Assembly: GCA_948567375.1 (NCBI GenBank) | Contig: OX419762.1 | Coordinates: forward strand, 59,104,841 to 59,168,840 | From: Lunularia cruciata | Lineage: Eukaryota; Streptophyta; Marchantiopsida; Lunulariales; Lunulariaceae | Length of the DNA: 64,000 nt | Reading direction: 5' to 3' | Shown here: positions 35,126 through 47,933 of the stretch, piece after piece | How the letters are laid out: each line of letters begins with the position of its first letter | Position numbering within the stretch: position 1 is the stretch's first letter | Made by a program: the position numbers and the translations under genes | The notes under the pieces: generated by a model | What the model saw: only the letters and a program-made list of their open reading frames with translations | The model's database searches: none | Told to the model about the DNA's origin: nothing

Positions 35126-36900
35126 GCTACATAGATAATAAATATAAGATTGATGTGATTTCCATCCATTATGAATGTACTTTATAATTCTTCTCTTGTG
35201 AGCATAGAATGTTCATGATGTGATATCCATTCATTCTTTTAGACAAAAAGAAAGATGTATTTGTCATAATGCTAGATGGTAAAAAGTACAAACTCTATTC
35301 AAATCTTCCAAGTACTCATGACAAGTATCTCAAAAGCATAGTGACATACCATAATTGGTTGGAGTGGAAGAATTGCATGCTGCTTACTTCTTTACAAATC
35401 ATTACTTGGATCCTAACTTTACACTCTTTTCACTATTTTTAATATGTGCATAAGAGTCCAAGGAAATCTGGTTTTTCTCCATCAAAAGTGTTATTGATTT
35501 TAGCACTCTAAAAATGATGATCATGGTGAATTGAAGTGATGTCAATTCCATTCCATTATGAATGTATTTTGTTATTCTCCTCTCTTATTTTGAAGCATGA
35601 GCATGAACTACTATAAAGAGCATCTTTTGTGTGTTTGCATTTTTTTACTTTAATAGTTTTATTAAGGTCTTTAAGCATTTTTTGAATTTGTAACAAAAGC
35701 AAGAGCATGGTTTTTTCCATTAGTTTCTATGGTATGCATGGCTTGCTAGGAAGTACAGACTACATGTTGTGTAGAAACAAGAAGATGGTGTTGTATGAAT
35801 ACAATGATCCAAGAATGTGCTAAAAGAACAATGTTGTGCCACAATTACTAAATGTTGTGCAATTAGTTAAAATACAAACCATGTTGTACATAAGGATTTT
35901 ACTTCTTTCTGATCTTTATAACTACTACTACCATTGAAAATCTCTTCTATTGACAACAAAATTGTGGCAATGCAACAAAATCTGACCATGGTGTTTCATC
36001 TTAATAGAGGCAATTGAGTATTTCTACTTGTGCATGCTCTTTCTCCTTCTCATTTGACAGATTCTAAGAGGGTAAGACTCACTCAAAGAGTGAGTCTTAT
36101 CACCAAGAGGATGAAAAGAATCCCAATATAGGGGGAGAAAATTTAGGAAAGTCATTAACACTAGCTCAACTAGTTGTAGTGGTGGTTTGCTTGTTCTAGA
36201 CCTCTAGTAGTTTTAGCAATTTTTTCTTACTTCTTCTCAAAATTTTTTAATTGCTTCTTCTAAGTGGATGGAAAAGACACATGGAAGGAAAAAGACAAGA
36301 GGGAATACAAAGTATACATAAGAAATATAGAGTAGAATTGAAAATAAGGAATAAAAAGTATATATAAGCAATATAGAGTATATATTATATCATTCAAAAA
36401 GAAGTTCCCTCATATTTTTACACATACATGTTAAGAATATCACTTACTAACTAGATCATACTAATATAATTATGGAATAGAAAATTTTGTTTACACATAT
36501 ATGCTAAGCATATCATTTTACTAACTAGATCATACTGATATAATTATGGGATAGCAAACTATTGTACTGATTATATCATACAAATTTAATTGCATTTTAT
36601 AAGGAGTGTATGCATTCATGTACAAAATATCAAATATCAATGTGTAACAAATGTAACAAATATCAACAACCAAAATCTTTATATGCACAGGCACACAAGG
36701 TGCAACAGAAATAGCATATAGAGGTACATATAAATACACTAATGAGTGTGTATGTATATCAAAGTATACAAGTAGTAGAATATGTATATAGATGCTAGAG
36801 TGCATCCTTAAAGCATTGGTAGAGGATCCTACATAGAAAGAAAGAACTACATCTTCACATCCATTATCTCTTCCTAGGATGCATAATAGGCTCACTCAAA
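35126..36900. other. AT-rich repeat-derived sequence, unassigned
   Basis: No gene recognised. A ~55-bp block (CCATTATGAATGTA followed by ATTCTTCTCT-like sequence) near 35155 recurs near 35540. A short coding-like stretch near 35265-35390 (plus strand) reads as a hydrophilic peptide of no known family. Fossil sequence is likely; class unknown. Confidence 0.4.
36073..36099. repeat. Short perfect palindrome (12-bp arms, 3-bp loop)
   Basis: TAAGACTCACTC (36073-36084) faces GAGTGAGTCTTA (36088-36099) across AAA. Confidence 0.85.
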
Positions 36901-38900
36901 CCCTCTGCTAAACAATCAGAAAGGTTTGCAATATAATCTCTCAAATGAGCTAAGGTCTACTCCTCCTCTTGAAACATAATAGTTGGTTATGTGCTAGCTC
37001 TAAATACATCTAGAGGAGCTACAAGGATATCTAATGATGAGGTGTGCAGGTCCTAGCTATAAGCCAAGGAGTAAATCTAAGAGGATGAATAACATCATGT
37101 GGATGGTTCATACTACCAATTATCAACATATCTCTAATCAATAAACATAAGGATGTAAATGTGCTATAGGTCTAACCATGTAACCTCTGTAATCATCAAT
37201 GAACCCATCTCTCACACAAAGATATGCCATCAACTATGCCCTTGTCTATACTCCATTGGGTAGAAAACCAAAATCCCACATAGACCATAATAGTTTCTCA
37301 ACTTCTCTTTTTAGACCACTAGTCCAAATGATAACCTCAAAGTCAATGTCATGCAATACTCCATAAACCCTCTAGATCCAAGCTAAGGGATACACCATAA
37401 AGAACTACTCACTTTGTAATAGCTCCAGCCTTAACTCATGGTGTGTCCACACCACTACAAGAATAAAGGATGAGGAAGTGCTCTAATATTTGCTAAACAA
37501 CCAACATCCAAGACTAAAATCTTCCTCCTCAAATCAATGTGATAAAGGATACAAGGTATGAATGCTCTAGATAAGCTCATCCTCTCTCAAATAGCCCAAC
37601 TTAGATATCTCATCTCTCAAAGCCATAGTCCTTTCTTGAAGCCATAATATCTCCTCAATGTTAATTCTAACTGTAAGGTGGAAGTGAAAAATTACCTAAA
37701 ATTGTATGGTCTCCAAGGCATAATATTCATATCACCTATCTACACATAAGGCTCTTACTTAGTTCAGTTTCTCTCAAAAGAGTAAACAAAATTTGTGTAG
37801 ACATCATAACATATGTAGCATGAGTGGCTCGCCCAATAGGTGTAGTCTATGTGCTTCTAGTATGAGCTTCATTGGAGTGTATCTCTATCCTACATAAGAT
37901 TTGAGTCATTATATGCATAACAATATTTGGGTATCTCCTAGTCTCTATCCCATTGGTATGATCTTTTACATCTATGGTATGTGTCGTGCATATATACATT
38001 GCTATACAACATACATCATTGTCAATATCACACACTATAGAAGCACAACTCACACATAAGTCATACATGGACTCTAAAGTACCACAATTAATCAGTTTGT
38101 TTACACAACTCAAATCACACTCAATCAGATCAATACTTGATCTGTCATTCCATAATCTACCAACAATTGAGCACTGATTATAGTCAAGCCACATCCACTC
38201 TAGCCAAGAACTCAAAGGCTCAACAATAGAGAAGTGAGCTCTCTAGAGCTGCACTTCTAGGGTATAATCCTGATTTTGACCTAGGTCTCACCCTAATGGT
38301 CCCATTGATGGCACAACCAATGGTACAAATGGTGCAAGTGACGATGGGCTCCACCATGTAGTCAGTACCCCAAACACAAAATCTGACCGTCGGAAAGTAG
38401 TCAATGAGTAACTACCAAAATACTTCTAACTCTTGTCACTGCTACTCCAATGTTTGAGCAATCTAGATGTGATGCTACAAATGGTGTGACATATGTGACA
38501 CATGTGGATCTTTATACACCCAAACAAAAGTCCTTGCATCCTCATAAGCCCCTCTAGCTCAATCCTTAACTTGTCTAGAGTTCTTTTGTAGTAATTACTT
38601 CAAACCTAATCCTCTCCAAAGTCTCCATAATATCTCTAAATTGTACTTGGTAGTAAATCTCCTTAACTCTATATCTAAAGAGTCAACTCTTGCTATGACA
38701 CAAGTGTATCTAACTCAGGCAATCCCTCAACTCTAATATTCTCCTAAATACTAAAATACATCTCTTTCTCTACTAGTGAACTCTCTTTCTCAATAAGAAA
38801 GTGCTTCTCTTTCTCTATTGGTCTACTCTCATGCTCAATTAGAAAGTGTTCCTTAGCCCTAATATGCATCTTTATGTGTGCAAGCCTCCTCTCATGCTCA
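36901..38900 (-). other. Unidentified coding-like fossil, minus strand
   Basis: Read on the minus strand, this 2 kb gives long open stretches with protein-like composition, the longest at 37847-38215 (122 codons). Upstream of it, near 38750-38850, is a 15-residue repeat rich in Glu and Lys (HFLIEHESRPIEKEK, HFLIEKESSLVEKEM) suggesting a coiled coil. No reverse transcriptase, integrase or transposase signature was recognised, so I give it no function. It contains a minus-strand copy of repeat C and may be the body of the element from which repeat C derives. It is broken in many places. Confidence 0.35.
38215..38470 (-). repeat. Dispersed repeat C, copy 3 (reverse orientation)
   Basis: Its reverse complement follows copy 2 (32857-33125) closely, from CTAGATTGCTCAAAC to CTAGAGAGCTCACTTC, and the similarity continues some way past (TTGAGTTCTTG, GAGTGTGAT). 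Confidence 0.7.
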
Positions 38901-39082
38901 CTAAGATAGCACTCTGGAGTCATAATTTATGACTGTGAAGCAACATTCATTTGGATGGTGAAGCTACTTGTGTATAACAACAAACTTGTGCTCAACAACT
39001 TATAACATCATCTTTGCCCAAGCATAATCCTCCATAATAAATCTAGATGATGATGTTTCTAAGTACCATCCTTGGCCTCCTC

Positions 39083-39509
39083 TATAACAATATGGAGTTT
39101 AGCGACGAAGTTAGTCGGACTTACAAAGTAGCACATAAGACAAATTAGTCTAGAATATTTTGGAAGTATCTAGAAAGCTTCTTGGGAAGCTTCTCGGCTA
39201 TCTTAGCTTGCACCGCAAGTAAGTAGCTTCTAGAAGGAAACTTCTAGAAGCTTCAAACTAGCTTAGCTTGCACGTCAAGTAGGCGGCTTCTAAAAGGAAG
39301 CTTCTTGAGAAGCTTCCTAGTTAACTTGGCTTGCACTCTAAGAAAGCGGCATGAGGAAGCTTCTTGAGAAGCTTCTCAAGGGCCTTGTATGCTACCTATA
39401 AATACCAAAGCCAAAGCTCATGCTAGGCATTTGGAGTTTTCCCTCATTCAAGTGTCCCAAATGTGAGTTCCAATTCTCCTTTTTCTCTCCTCGGTCTGGG
39501 TCTTTTACA
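39083..39509 (+). repeat. 5' LTR of B1 (427 bp)
   Basis: Starts TATAACAATATGGAG and ends GGTCTTTTACA; matches the solo copy at 61033-61399. U3 holds three ~60-bp units, each with CTTAGCTTGCAC- or CTTGGCTTGCAC-like sequence and GAAGCTTC words. A TATA-like CTATAAATACC lies near 39398. Confidence 0.88.
39242..39254. promoter_or_regulatory. Three-unit heat-shock-element-like motif in family B U3
   Basis: TTCTAGAAGCTTC fits the TTC-nn-GAA-nn-TTC rule for heat shock factor binding. Further GAAGCTTC half-sites surround it in the same LTR. Confidence 0.5.
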
Positions 39510-41149
39510 TTGGTATGAGAGCAAGAATGGGATGGATGGAATTTATGGACCACTAAATCCACTTCAGCCAAACCATTGGGATTTTCATATCCAGATATTA
39601 CTCAAGCACCACTTCACACAATTCATAACCTCATGCTTTGGGCAAGATTTTCTACATATGATCACCGTGTCTAAGGAACCCTTGATACTTCCGATTGTCA
39701 CTTATGGAGAAAGACGGACGTGTTGTATCTATGTGTTAATCAATTAGATAAACTGGGAGTAGTAGGATAGAGTAGAAGCTATGACGGCAATACCAGACAT
39801 TATCCTTGTGATGCAACAACAAATCAAGCACCTTACTGGATTGTTGGATAAATGAGACCAACAACAACAAGAACATATAAAGAGAGTGCCAATCCAAGAT
39901 GGAGATGATTGTATTTGATTTCCAAAACCTAAGGGGTTTGAAAGTAAGAATCTTTCAGGCACAGTGGAGAATTTTGTGTTTGATTGCAAATGTTACTTTG
40001 AAGCCACCAATCTTCAAGATGAACAGAAATAGATTCTCTTGGCTTCTAACCAATTGGATGGTGTGGCAAAAATTTGGTGGCAATTCCAAGTGGAGCGAGC
40101 TGAACAACAGATTGTTGCACCAATCTTGACATGGATGGAATTCAAGGATGCAATACTTGGTTGATTTCAAACTATAAATGCCACCCAAGCCGCATGAGAT
40201 AAATTGGTGGAGTTGAAGCAGATTGGCTTAGTAAGAGGCAATATCACACAATTTCAGAACATCATCATGCAAATTCCAAATATACAAGAAGGAGAAATTT
40301 TGGATTGATTTGTGCGTGGATTGAAGTCACAAACCAAATTAGAGGTGACTATGTGAGAACCACAAAATGTAGAAGAAGCCATGCAATTGACTGAGCGCTT
40401 TAATTCCTTGGTTGTGACAACTTGGTCTTGACATCGACTTACACCAAGCTTACTAGTACAATATGCACAAGTGGAAGAACCAGCACCAATGGAGATTGAT
40501 GCTATCCAATGGAGGCCACTTGGTGCAGCAAATAGAGAAAGATTGTGACAAAATGGAGGTTGTTTTTATTGTTGCCAAGTTGGACATCTCATTGTTGAAT
40601 ATTCACTTAAGAATAGGCTACCTTGACAAGTTGCCCAGATGGAGTTTGTGGAACCGAATGATCAGGGAAATGAAGAATCCCAATAGGAGATTTTGAGCCG
40701 CCTACTAGGAGCTTGATTAGTTCCAATAGGATTGAAGGCTCAACCTATGCAAGTTTGCTTCACTTGCAAGGTACAATATCTAATTGGGGTTGTAGGATTT
40801 TGGTTGATTCTGGAAGTTCAAAGAATTTCATGTCTATGCAAGTAGCAAAGGAATTGGGTATTCCTATCAAGCCAGTGATTGGAAGTATTTTGATGATGGC
40901 GGATAGTAGAAAGAGTTCTGCATTCCGCACCTTGCATCCTGTTACCTTCAAGATTGGGAAAGAGTATTTGGAGTGTATGAGGTTTGTAGTGGCACCTCTA
41001 CACTATGATATCATTTTGGGTCTACCTTGGCTTGAATGTCATAAGGTTCAATTCAATTGGACCAACGCCAAATTCAAGTACAACACCAAGATAGGAATTT
41101 CCAATTAGGTTTTCTGGCACCTCTAAGTAAGACACCTAAGAATAGTCAG

Positions 41150-41340
41150 TTGCAAGATGGGAAATTTGTCAAGAAAGTAGCCGTAGAGCAAACCTTGAAG
41201 GGAGTGGAGTCCCAAGATGAGAAGTTTGCCAAGAAGGCAACTATGGAGCAAGCTTGGAAGAGAGATGAGTCCCTAGAAGGGAAGTTGGTTAGTAAAGCAA
41301 CCATAGAGCAAGCTTTGGAGGAAGATAAGTCTGCATTCAC
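41150..41340 (+). repeat. 20-residue tandem repeats in the protease-RT linker of B1
   Basis: Three in-frame ~60-bp units encode DGKFVKKVAVEQTLKGVES-, DEKFAKKATMEQAWKRDES- and EGKLVSKATIEQALEEDKS-type peptides. B2 shows two such units at 63720-63835. Confidence 0.8.
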
Positions 41341-41660
41341 GGTGCAGATCAAGCTGATTGCACAAGAACAATCGGAGGAGGACCAAGAGCCTCATCAAGC
41401 AATGGTTGATTGGATAGTTCAAGAGTTTGCAGATGTGTTTCCGGATGATTTGCCAAAAGGATTACCCTCGGATCAAGGTATGCCCTTCAAGATCAAGTTA
41501 TTTCTAGGGAGTACTCCAGTGAGTAGACCAATCTATCGGCTTCCCACCAAAGGAGTTGGAGGAGTTGCAAAAAACACTTACAGAGTTGTTGGAGAAGGAC
41601 TTCATACAACATAGTACCTCTCCGTGGGGACCACCGGTACTATTTGTTCCAAAGAAGGAT

Positions 41661-42936
41661 GTTACAAAGAAGAATTCCTCCTCCTTCATGTTCTTCCTCC
41701 TTGCAAACAAAATGCCTCTCTTATAATATGCATAATAAGAGTGATTTATCAATGACCAACTCTCTTAAATGTGTACTATTGTCCCAAGTAATCTCAAACT
41801 TGATGCAAGATGGAACTTGCACAAAAAAGCAAGCCAACAACATAAGAATGCATGAGAATGGAGTGCCTATCAAATAAAGGACATAAGGATGCATAAGGAT
41901 GGAGTGACTATTAAATAAAGGATGTAAGATGTATAAAATTGATTGAATATCAAATAAAATAAAAGAGAGCTAAACTTCACTTGCATATAGCCATACATAT
42001 AAAGTACATAAGAATGGAATGACCATCAAACTTATGCATATAAAGTACATAAATGTGCAAATGCATGGGTAAAAATAAACAACTTCCAACCAAAATTTAA
42101 AGCAAGTGCTACCTTGAATGATTACTAACATCACAACCTACTTTGGTCTATCTATTCATTGGATATGGTTCTATACCTAGTAGCATCCTCCAAGCTAATC
42201 CTTGGACTAGAGAAAAACCAATTTTTTCTCATTCTAAACTCTTTTTTTAATAGCCTAAACTTTAAACTTTAGCAGAATATTTAAAATTTCCATTGTGGTC
42301 ACAATAAGAAAGCTCCTAAGAGCAATACCATGATCTTGAGACAAGTCAAACTCCTTTGTCATAATTATTGCAGAAAATGTAGTGTCATACACGATGGATT
42401 GTTTAAGTCTTTATTGTTCAACAATGCCAACTCTAGAAAAAACATTGGGAAGAATGCTTTCCATATAACAAATTGACATGCATCCGCACCATGTGAAAAT
42501 GTTCCTAAAACTTGAACAAAGATCCATAAAAATTGAAATTAGCCATTATAGGATATCTACTATGTACAATTTTCCTCCAAAAATCAAAGAGCAAACTAAA
42601 ATATGTAAAATTCCACTTGATTGATTTAAAATATGTATTTTTTGATTATGGATATCAAAACTCTTGGGGCCACTATATGTTGAGCTCTGGTCAACCTAAT
42701 CTAGTCTACCAATGGTTCTAATTCCTTGTAAATCATCAATTATTTTCAACTCATGTGCAAGTTCACAAACAAAAATAGGATCAATACCCATTGAAACTAA
42801 AGGAAGTTATCCATATTGATTTTGAAAAGTAACTTGACTTGATGTATCCTTGACACAAAGATGTTGAATTAATTTGAGGAAAAGGAAAAGTAAATAAAAA
42901 AACTGGAGATGGTGAGATCACTTGTGTCATGCATAT
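41661..42936. other. AT-rich spacer with 41-bp tandem repeats
   Basis: Between B1 and A1. Three imperfect ~41-bp units start at 41841, 41882 and 41923 (CATAAG(A/G)ATGCAT...ATCAAATAAAGGA type). No coding similarity or LTR ends recognised; its origin is unknown. Confidence 0.5.
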
Positions 42937-45900
42937 TGTAATACTATAAACTAGACATATCATCTAGAGGTGAAAATTAGTTGGGTAACATCTAGGAGGA
43001 TGTTATGTATGATAAGATAGGTAGATCAGATAGAAGTGTCATCAAAAGAGTACTTCTACTAATAGGGCAAGAGTCAAACATAGCTTGGGAAACTTCAAAG
43101 CCAATTTGAAGGCCTAAATAGATTAATTAGGCCTAAAAATGTTCACATTTTCTCTCCTCCCAATAGAGGAAATTTTGGCCTTCCTCCCCTCCCAAGATTG
43201 TCTCATCAAGAGCTTTTTAATGGTACCTAACCCACGCGATTTAGAGATTCATACAAGAAGATTCCCTAAATATTCCCTTTAGTCAAAGAGAGTTTGACAT
43301 ACCAAATAGGATTAGAACCAACATGTCACCCACACATGACACTAATCTACAGGTAGGGCTTGTTGACATGTCACCAATCCATATATCTGATCCAAGGGTG
43401 GAGCTTCCTTTGAAGGAGTCTCTTTTGTTATATAATATAGTGTAGGTGCTTCTTTGGAGCATGGAAGATTGAGTGCAAAGCTTTGTGTTTTCTCTTTTGT
43501 TTCTCGTAAGGTCTCCTATCCTTGGAAGATTACAATGGTGTTAGAGCAGGTGTTTCAATCCAAGAGAGTGGATCACCTATCTTGGATAATCATAGGCTAT
43601 CAAGACTAAGTGATTTTGAGGAGAGAAACTATAGTACAATCAATAAATTAGGAGTGTGTTAGAGAGAGGATGGGATAGAAGCTCCAGGAAGACAATATGT
43701 TACACCTTTCTTTCTATTCTTGAATCTATTCTACATCAAGATTATGTATATCTAGCATGAGCAAGTGAGAATATACCTCATTTTCCATTTTGGAGCAGAG
43801 TTCATGGATATAATGATGAATTCACCAAACCCATTGATTTTGCCTATAATGAACTAAATCCCGACACATTGTTATTATGGATGAAAAGGACATGCAATAT
43901 CAAGCTATATAAGGGATAATGTTCCATGAAAGTAGTGGAGAATTGGATTTCAAGAATAAATCTATACTTTTGATTGTTCACAAATGAAATCATTGATCAT
44001 TCTACCAATGTGTTTGCATGTGAGACTTGACCGATAAGGCCCTCACATGGTACAATGCTTGGGAAAAATCAATGGTGGCAGAAGGAAGAGAGGTTGCTTG
44101 GACGGCCATGAAGGAAGGTTGTTGAAGAATTTCTAATCTATGGATAATGTACAGATGGCCCAAACTTGACTATAGGGATTGAAGCAAAAAAATAATGCAC
44201 AAGAGTATGTGGAGACATTCCTTGGTCTACAAGTTGCAATCACCAACATGAGTCTAATAGAAGCTCTAGAAAATTTCAAACAAAGGTTGAAAGAGCAATT
44301 TGCTAAGAAATAATAGTACAAAACCCTCATACAGTTTTTCAAGCCATTTCTTGCGCTCAAAGAATAGCAGCGGCACTTGGAGGAGGTGAAGGGTAGTTCC
44401 AACTCCACATATCAGATTAAAACACAATACTTTGGTGGACCAATTCCTTTAGAATTGGGCAACATTTGTTCCTAGAACAAGGAATAGGACCGCTCCAAGG
44501 AGAACAAGGACACTTGGATGAAAGGAGAGATGGGGACCCATGAGGGAAAGGGATTCAAGTAGAGCAACATTTTTGTTACAATCACGGTCAAGTGTGCACC
44601 TAGCTATCAATTATCATACTCATTTCCCTAAAGGCCCTTGGACTCTTTGAACAACATGGAGAGATGAATTGAAGAGGAGGATGCAAAATCACATTAGAAA
44701 ATGAAGATTGCCAATAAATACACCTTGTAGCCTTATTAGCTCAATGGAGAAGCAAAGAAAGGAAGAAAACAAGTGCATAGAGATAGAGGAAGACAAACTC
44801 ACAATTGATTGTTATAAATAGAGTCCTAAAAGGCAATCAGTTGAGAGTATTGATAGATCTTGGAGCAATTGAGATTTTCTTGTCTTGCTCTAATGCAATA
44901 AGGTTGGGGATGGATCTAGAGAAGGACGAGGATGAAGAAGTAAAATTACCTAATGGGCAGATAGAGAAGATTGAGTTGTTACCTAGAAAGGTAGCACTAT
45001 TTGTAAGAGAGTATCAAGATGCAATTGAATGGCAAGTAATACAATTAGCTCTCTATGATGCAATGGATGGAGCATTTACAATCCCATCGTCAATTGGAAG
45101 AAGAAAGTAGTGAGAACTTGCTAATGGAAGATCTTTGGGGTTAAAAATAGAGCACACATGCAAGAATTACCTCTATATTGTAAGAAAAACAACTATCTAT
45201 AAGATAGATAAGTGTTTCATAGGTCTAATAAAAGAAGTCCAACATGCACAACTCAATTGACAAAATCTTAAGAAATTAAAAGATGTGGTAAATGAGTTTC
45301 AAGATGTCTTCTTAGATGATGTACCCTTAGGATTATCACCAAAAAGGAGAGTAGACTATAAAATTGAGATAATTCTTAAGAAGACATCTCCTTGTAAGGC
45401 TCCATATCGTCTATCACCTCATGAGTTGGAAGAATGTAAGGCTCAAATCAAGGATATGCTACAGAAAGGGTTTATCCAACCCAATGTATCACCATATGGA
45501 GCTCTTGTCTTGTTTGTGAAGGAAAAAGATGATATAATGTGCATTTGCATTGACTATCGAGGCCTAAATTAACAAATAGTGAAGAACAAATACCCCTTGA
45601 TAGATACCACATGGATGACCTATTTGATCAACTCAATGAGGCAAAAAACTTCACCAAACTTGATTTGCAAAGAAGGTATAACCAAATTTAGATTTCAAAG
45701 GAAGATGTTCACAAAATTGCCTTTCAAACAAGGTATGGTCACTTTGAGTACTTGGTGATCCCATTTGGCCTCACCAACACACAAGTCACTTTCATGAGTT
45801 TAATGAATGACATATTTTTTCCATACTTGGATTAATTTATTATCATTTTCCTACATGACATCCTTGTCTATAGTAGTATGATGATGGAACATAAGCAACA

Positions 45901-47933
45901 TTTACAAGAAGTCCTCCAGATTCTACAACAAAATCAATTGTATGCCAAAATCTCAAAGTGTGAGTTTTACAAGTCTAAAGTAGATTTCTTGGAGCATAGA
46001 GTAAATACAAAAGGTATCCAAGTATTAACAAATAAAATAGAGGTCATTAAAAAATAGAGTGCTCTAGAAGATCAGACTCAACTCAAGAGTTTCTTGGGAT
46101 TGATGGGGTTCTATTGTCAATTTGTCAAAGGACTTCTCCAAGGTTGTATAGTCTCTAATAACACTACTCAAAAAGGAAAAGAAGTGGATGTGTGGAACCA
46201 CACAAGAATTAGCCTTTTGGGAATTGAAAGATGCATTATTACATGCAACAATCTTGAAATGGTATGACCCAAAATATCCAATCAAGTTGGCTATAGATGC
46301 ATTAGGTGTAGCAATAGGAGCAGTCCTACAACAAGAGTGGCATGGCGGATTGCACCTAGTTGCATATTTCTCTTGAAAGCTATTACCAAAAGACAAAACT
46401 ACCATACCACTAAATGAGAAGAGTTGGCCATTTTCCTTACAACCAAGCATTGGAAGCACTAACTTGGTGAGAAGGCATTTGTAGTGGAGACCGACCACAA
46501 ACCTCTAGTCTACCTCAAGACACAAAAGATCTATCTCATCAATAGATTTGATGGGTAGAGAAGAGACAAAGGTTGAACGTGACAATCACATATGTGGAAA
46601 GTACATAGCAACTTGTAGATACATTCACTCAAATGCTTATGATAAACAATTTGGTAGTAGAGGTCAAGATGGATCTTGAATTTTGGCCAAGGTTACTACA
46701 AAAAAAAAACCAACCCATTGATTATAGTAGCTCAATCATCCAAAGGCATCATTATTACCCAAGGACTCACTTTTTGTGATGGTAGGTTATGGATCCCGGA
46801 TGACACAAACATAAGAACCACCATCCTAGTAGAATGTCATGATCCACCATTGTAAGTCATGTTGGAGTGGACAAGACCTTGGATGCAGCCAAATGCCATT
46901 ACTACTAGCCCAAGATGAGCAATGATGTGATGGAGTACATTTAAAGTTGCCTACTCTGCCAATAAAATAAAGCTTCTAATCAAGCTCTGATAGGACTCCT
47001 TCAACTCCTTCCTACTCCTACACAATATTGGGAACAGGAAAGCATGGATCTGGTTTGAAAATTCTCCAAGACCACCTCAAGCTTTGACTCCATCATAGTC
47101 TTTGTTGACCAACTCAACAAAATGATTCATGTGCATCCTACTACCAAGGACGTGACTACTCTACAATTAGCTCAATTGTACTCAGATGTAGTCTTCTCTC
47201 ACCATGGCATGTCTTGAATGCTCATCATAGAAAGAGGCAAGCAATTTACCAATTTGTTTTGGAGAACACTCTTTGGTTTCTTCAAAACAAAATTGGCCAT
47301 GTCCATGGCCTACCATCCATAAACCAATGGATAAATAGAGAGGGCTTATTGCACTATTGAGGACATGCTCTGGGGTTTCATCCTAGAAGAGCAAGAAAGG
47401 TGGGACACCTTACTTCCATTGGTGGAATTTGCATACAACAATTCAATGAATTCATCCACACAAGTCAAACCATTCTTCCTCATGTATAGAGAGTATCTTT
47501 TCAGACCTTAAGCTTGATGAAGATCCTCTCAATGGATACCAAGGTGGATGTTGTCAACACTTTCATTTCCAAAATCCAACAAGGAGTGGAGAATGGAGAA
47601 TGCCAAACACAGGTTGTAGATTGCCCAAAATTGATAAAAATAGTATGCAAATGCACATTGTTGGCACATGGAGTTCAATGTGGGGGATCAAGTCTAGTTA
47701 TCAACAACCAACCTTACATTAGTTGGTCCTTTCAAGCTTAAAACTCATGTTATTGGACCTTTTGCCATCCTTTGTCAAATAGGTGTAGTTGCTTACCACC
47801 TTGAGCTACCGTCACACATGAAGATTCATCAAGCATTCCATGTTTCCTTACTACATAGATATGCACCTTGACCATGCCTCTTCCTTCCATATAAGAAATT
47901 TTACCTTGTCCAACACTTATTGATGACACGGAG
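42937..47933 (+). mobile_element. A1: family A Ty3/gypsy chromovirus, 5' LTR through integrase
   Basis: 5' LTR 42937-43534 (598 bp, short form), primer-site-like TGGTGTTAGAGC just after it, gag about 43800-44640, protease 44805-45110, reverse transcriptase about 45285-46060 (start LDDVPLGLSPKRRV), RNase H about 46070-46540, integrase about 46560-47930. The 3' end is not seen: at 47934 the sequence passes into the minus-strand LTR of B2, so A1 was probably split by B2 and its remainder should lie beyond the window. Heavily broken, with well over ten breaks; an old copy. Confidence 0.85.

Larger units (their letters stand above)
39083..41660 (+). mobile_element. B1: family B Ty3/gypsy element, 5' part (LTR, gag, protease, start of RT)
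   Basis: 5' LTR 39083-39509 is followed by the initiator-Met-type primer site TGGTATGAGAGC (39511-39522). Then come a gag region (about 39530-40690) with a decayed zinc knuckle near 40555-40605, a retropepsin region (40713-41108) with active-site block ILVDSGSSKNF, a linker of 20-residue repeats (41150-41340), and the start of reverse transcriptase (FADVFPDDLPKGLP, about 41425-41660). RNase H, integrase and 3' LTR are not seen here; unrelated AT-rich sequence follows. A broken fossil with several breaks. Its protease stretch is still readable over ~130 residues. Confidence 0.85.

Noticed and set aside
35140-35610. The ~55-bp direct repeat near 35155 and 35540 as LTRs of a small element
   Set aside because: Too short and imperfect, with no TG...CA ends, primer site or target-site duplication.
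36530-36895. 121-aa minus-strand frame with hydrophobic, Tyr/Ile-rich composition
   Set aside because: AT-rich sequence with stop-poor frames by chance; no start context or homology.
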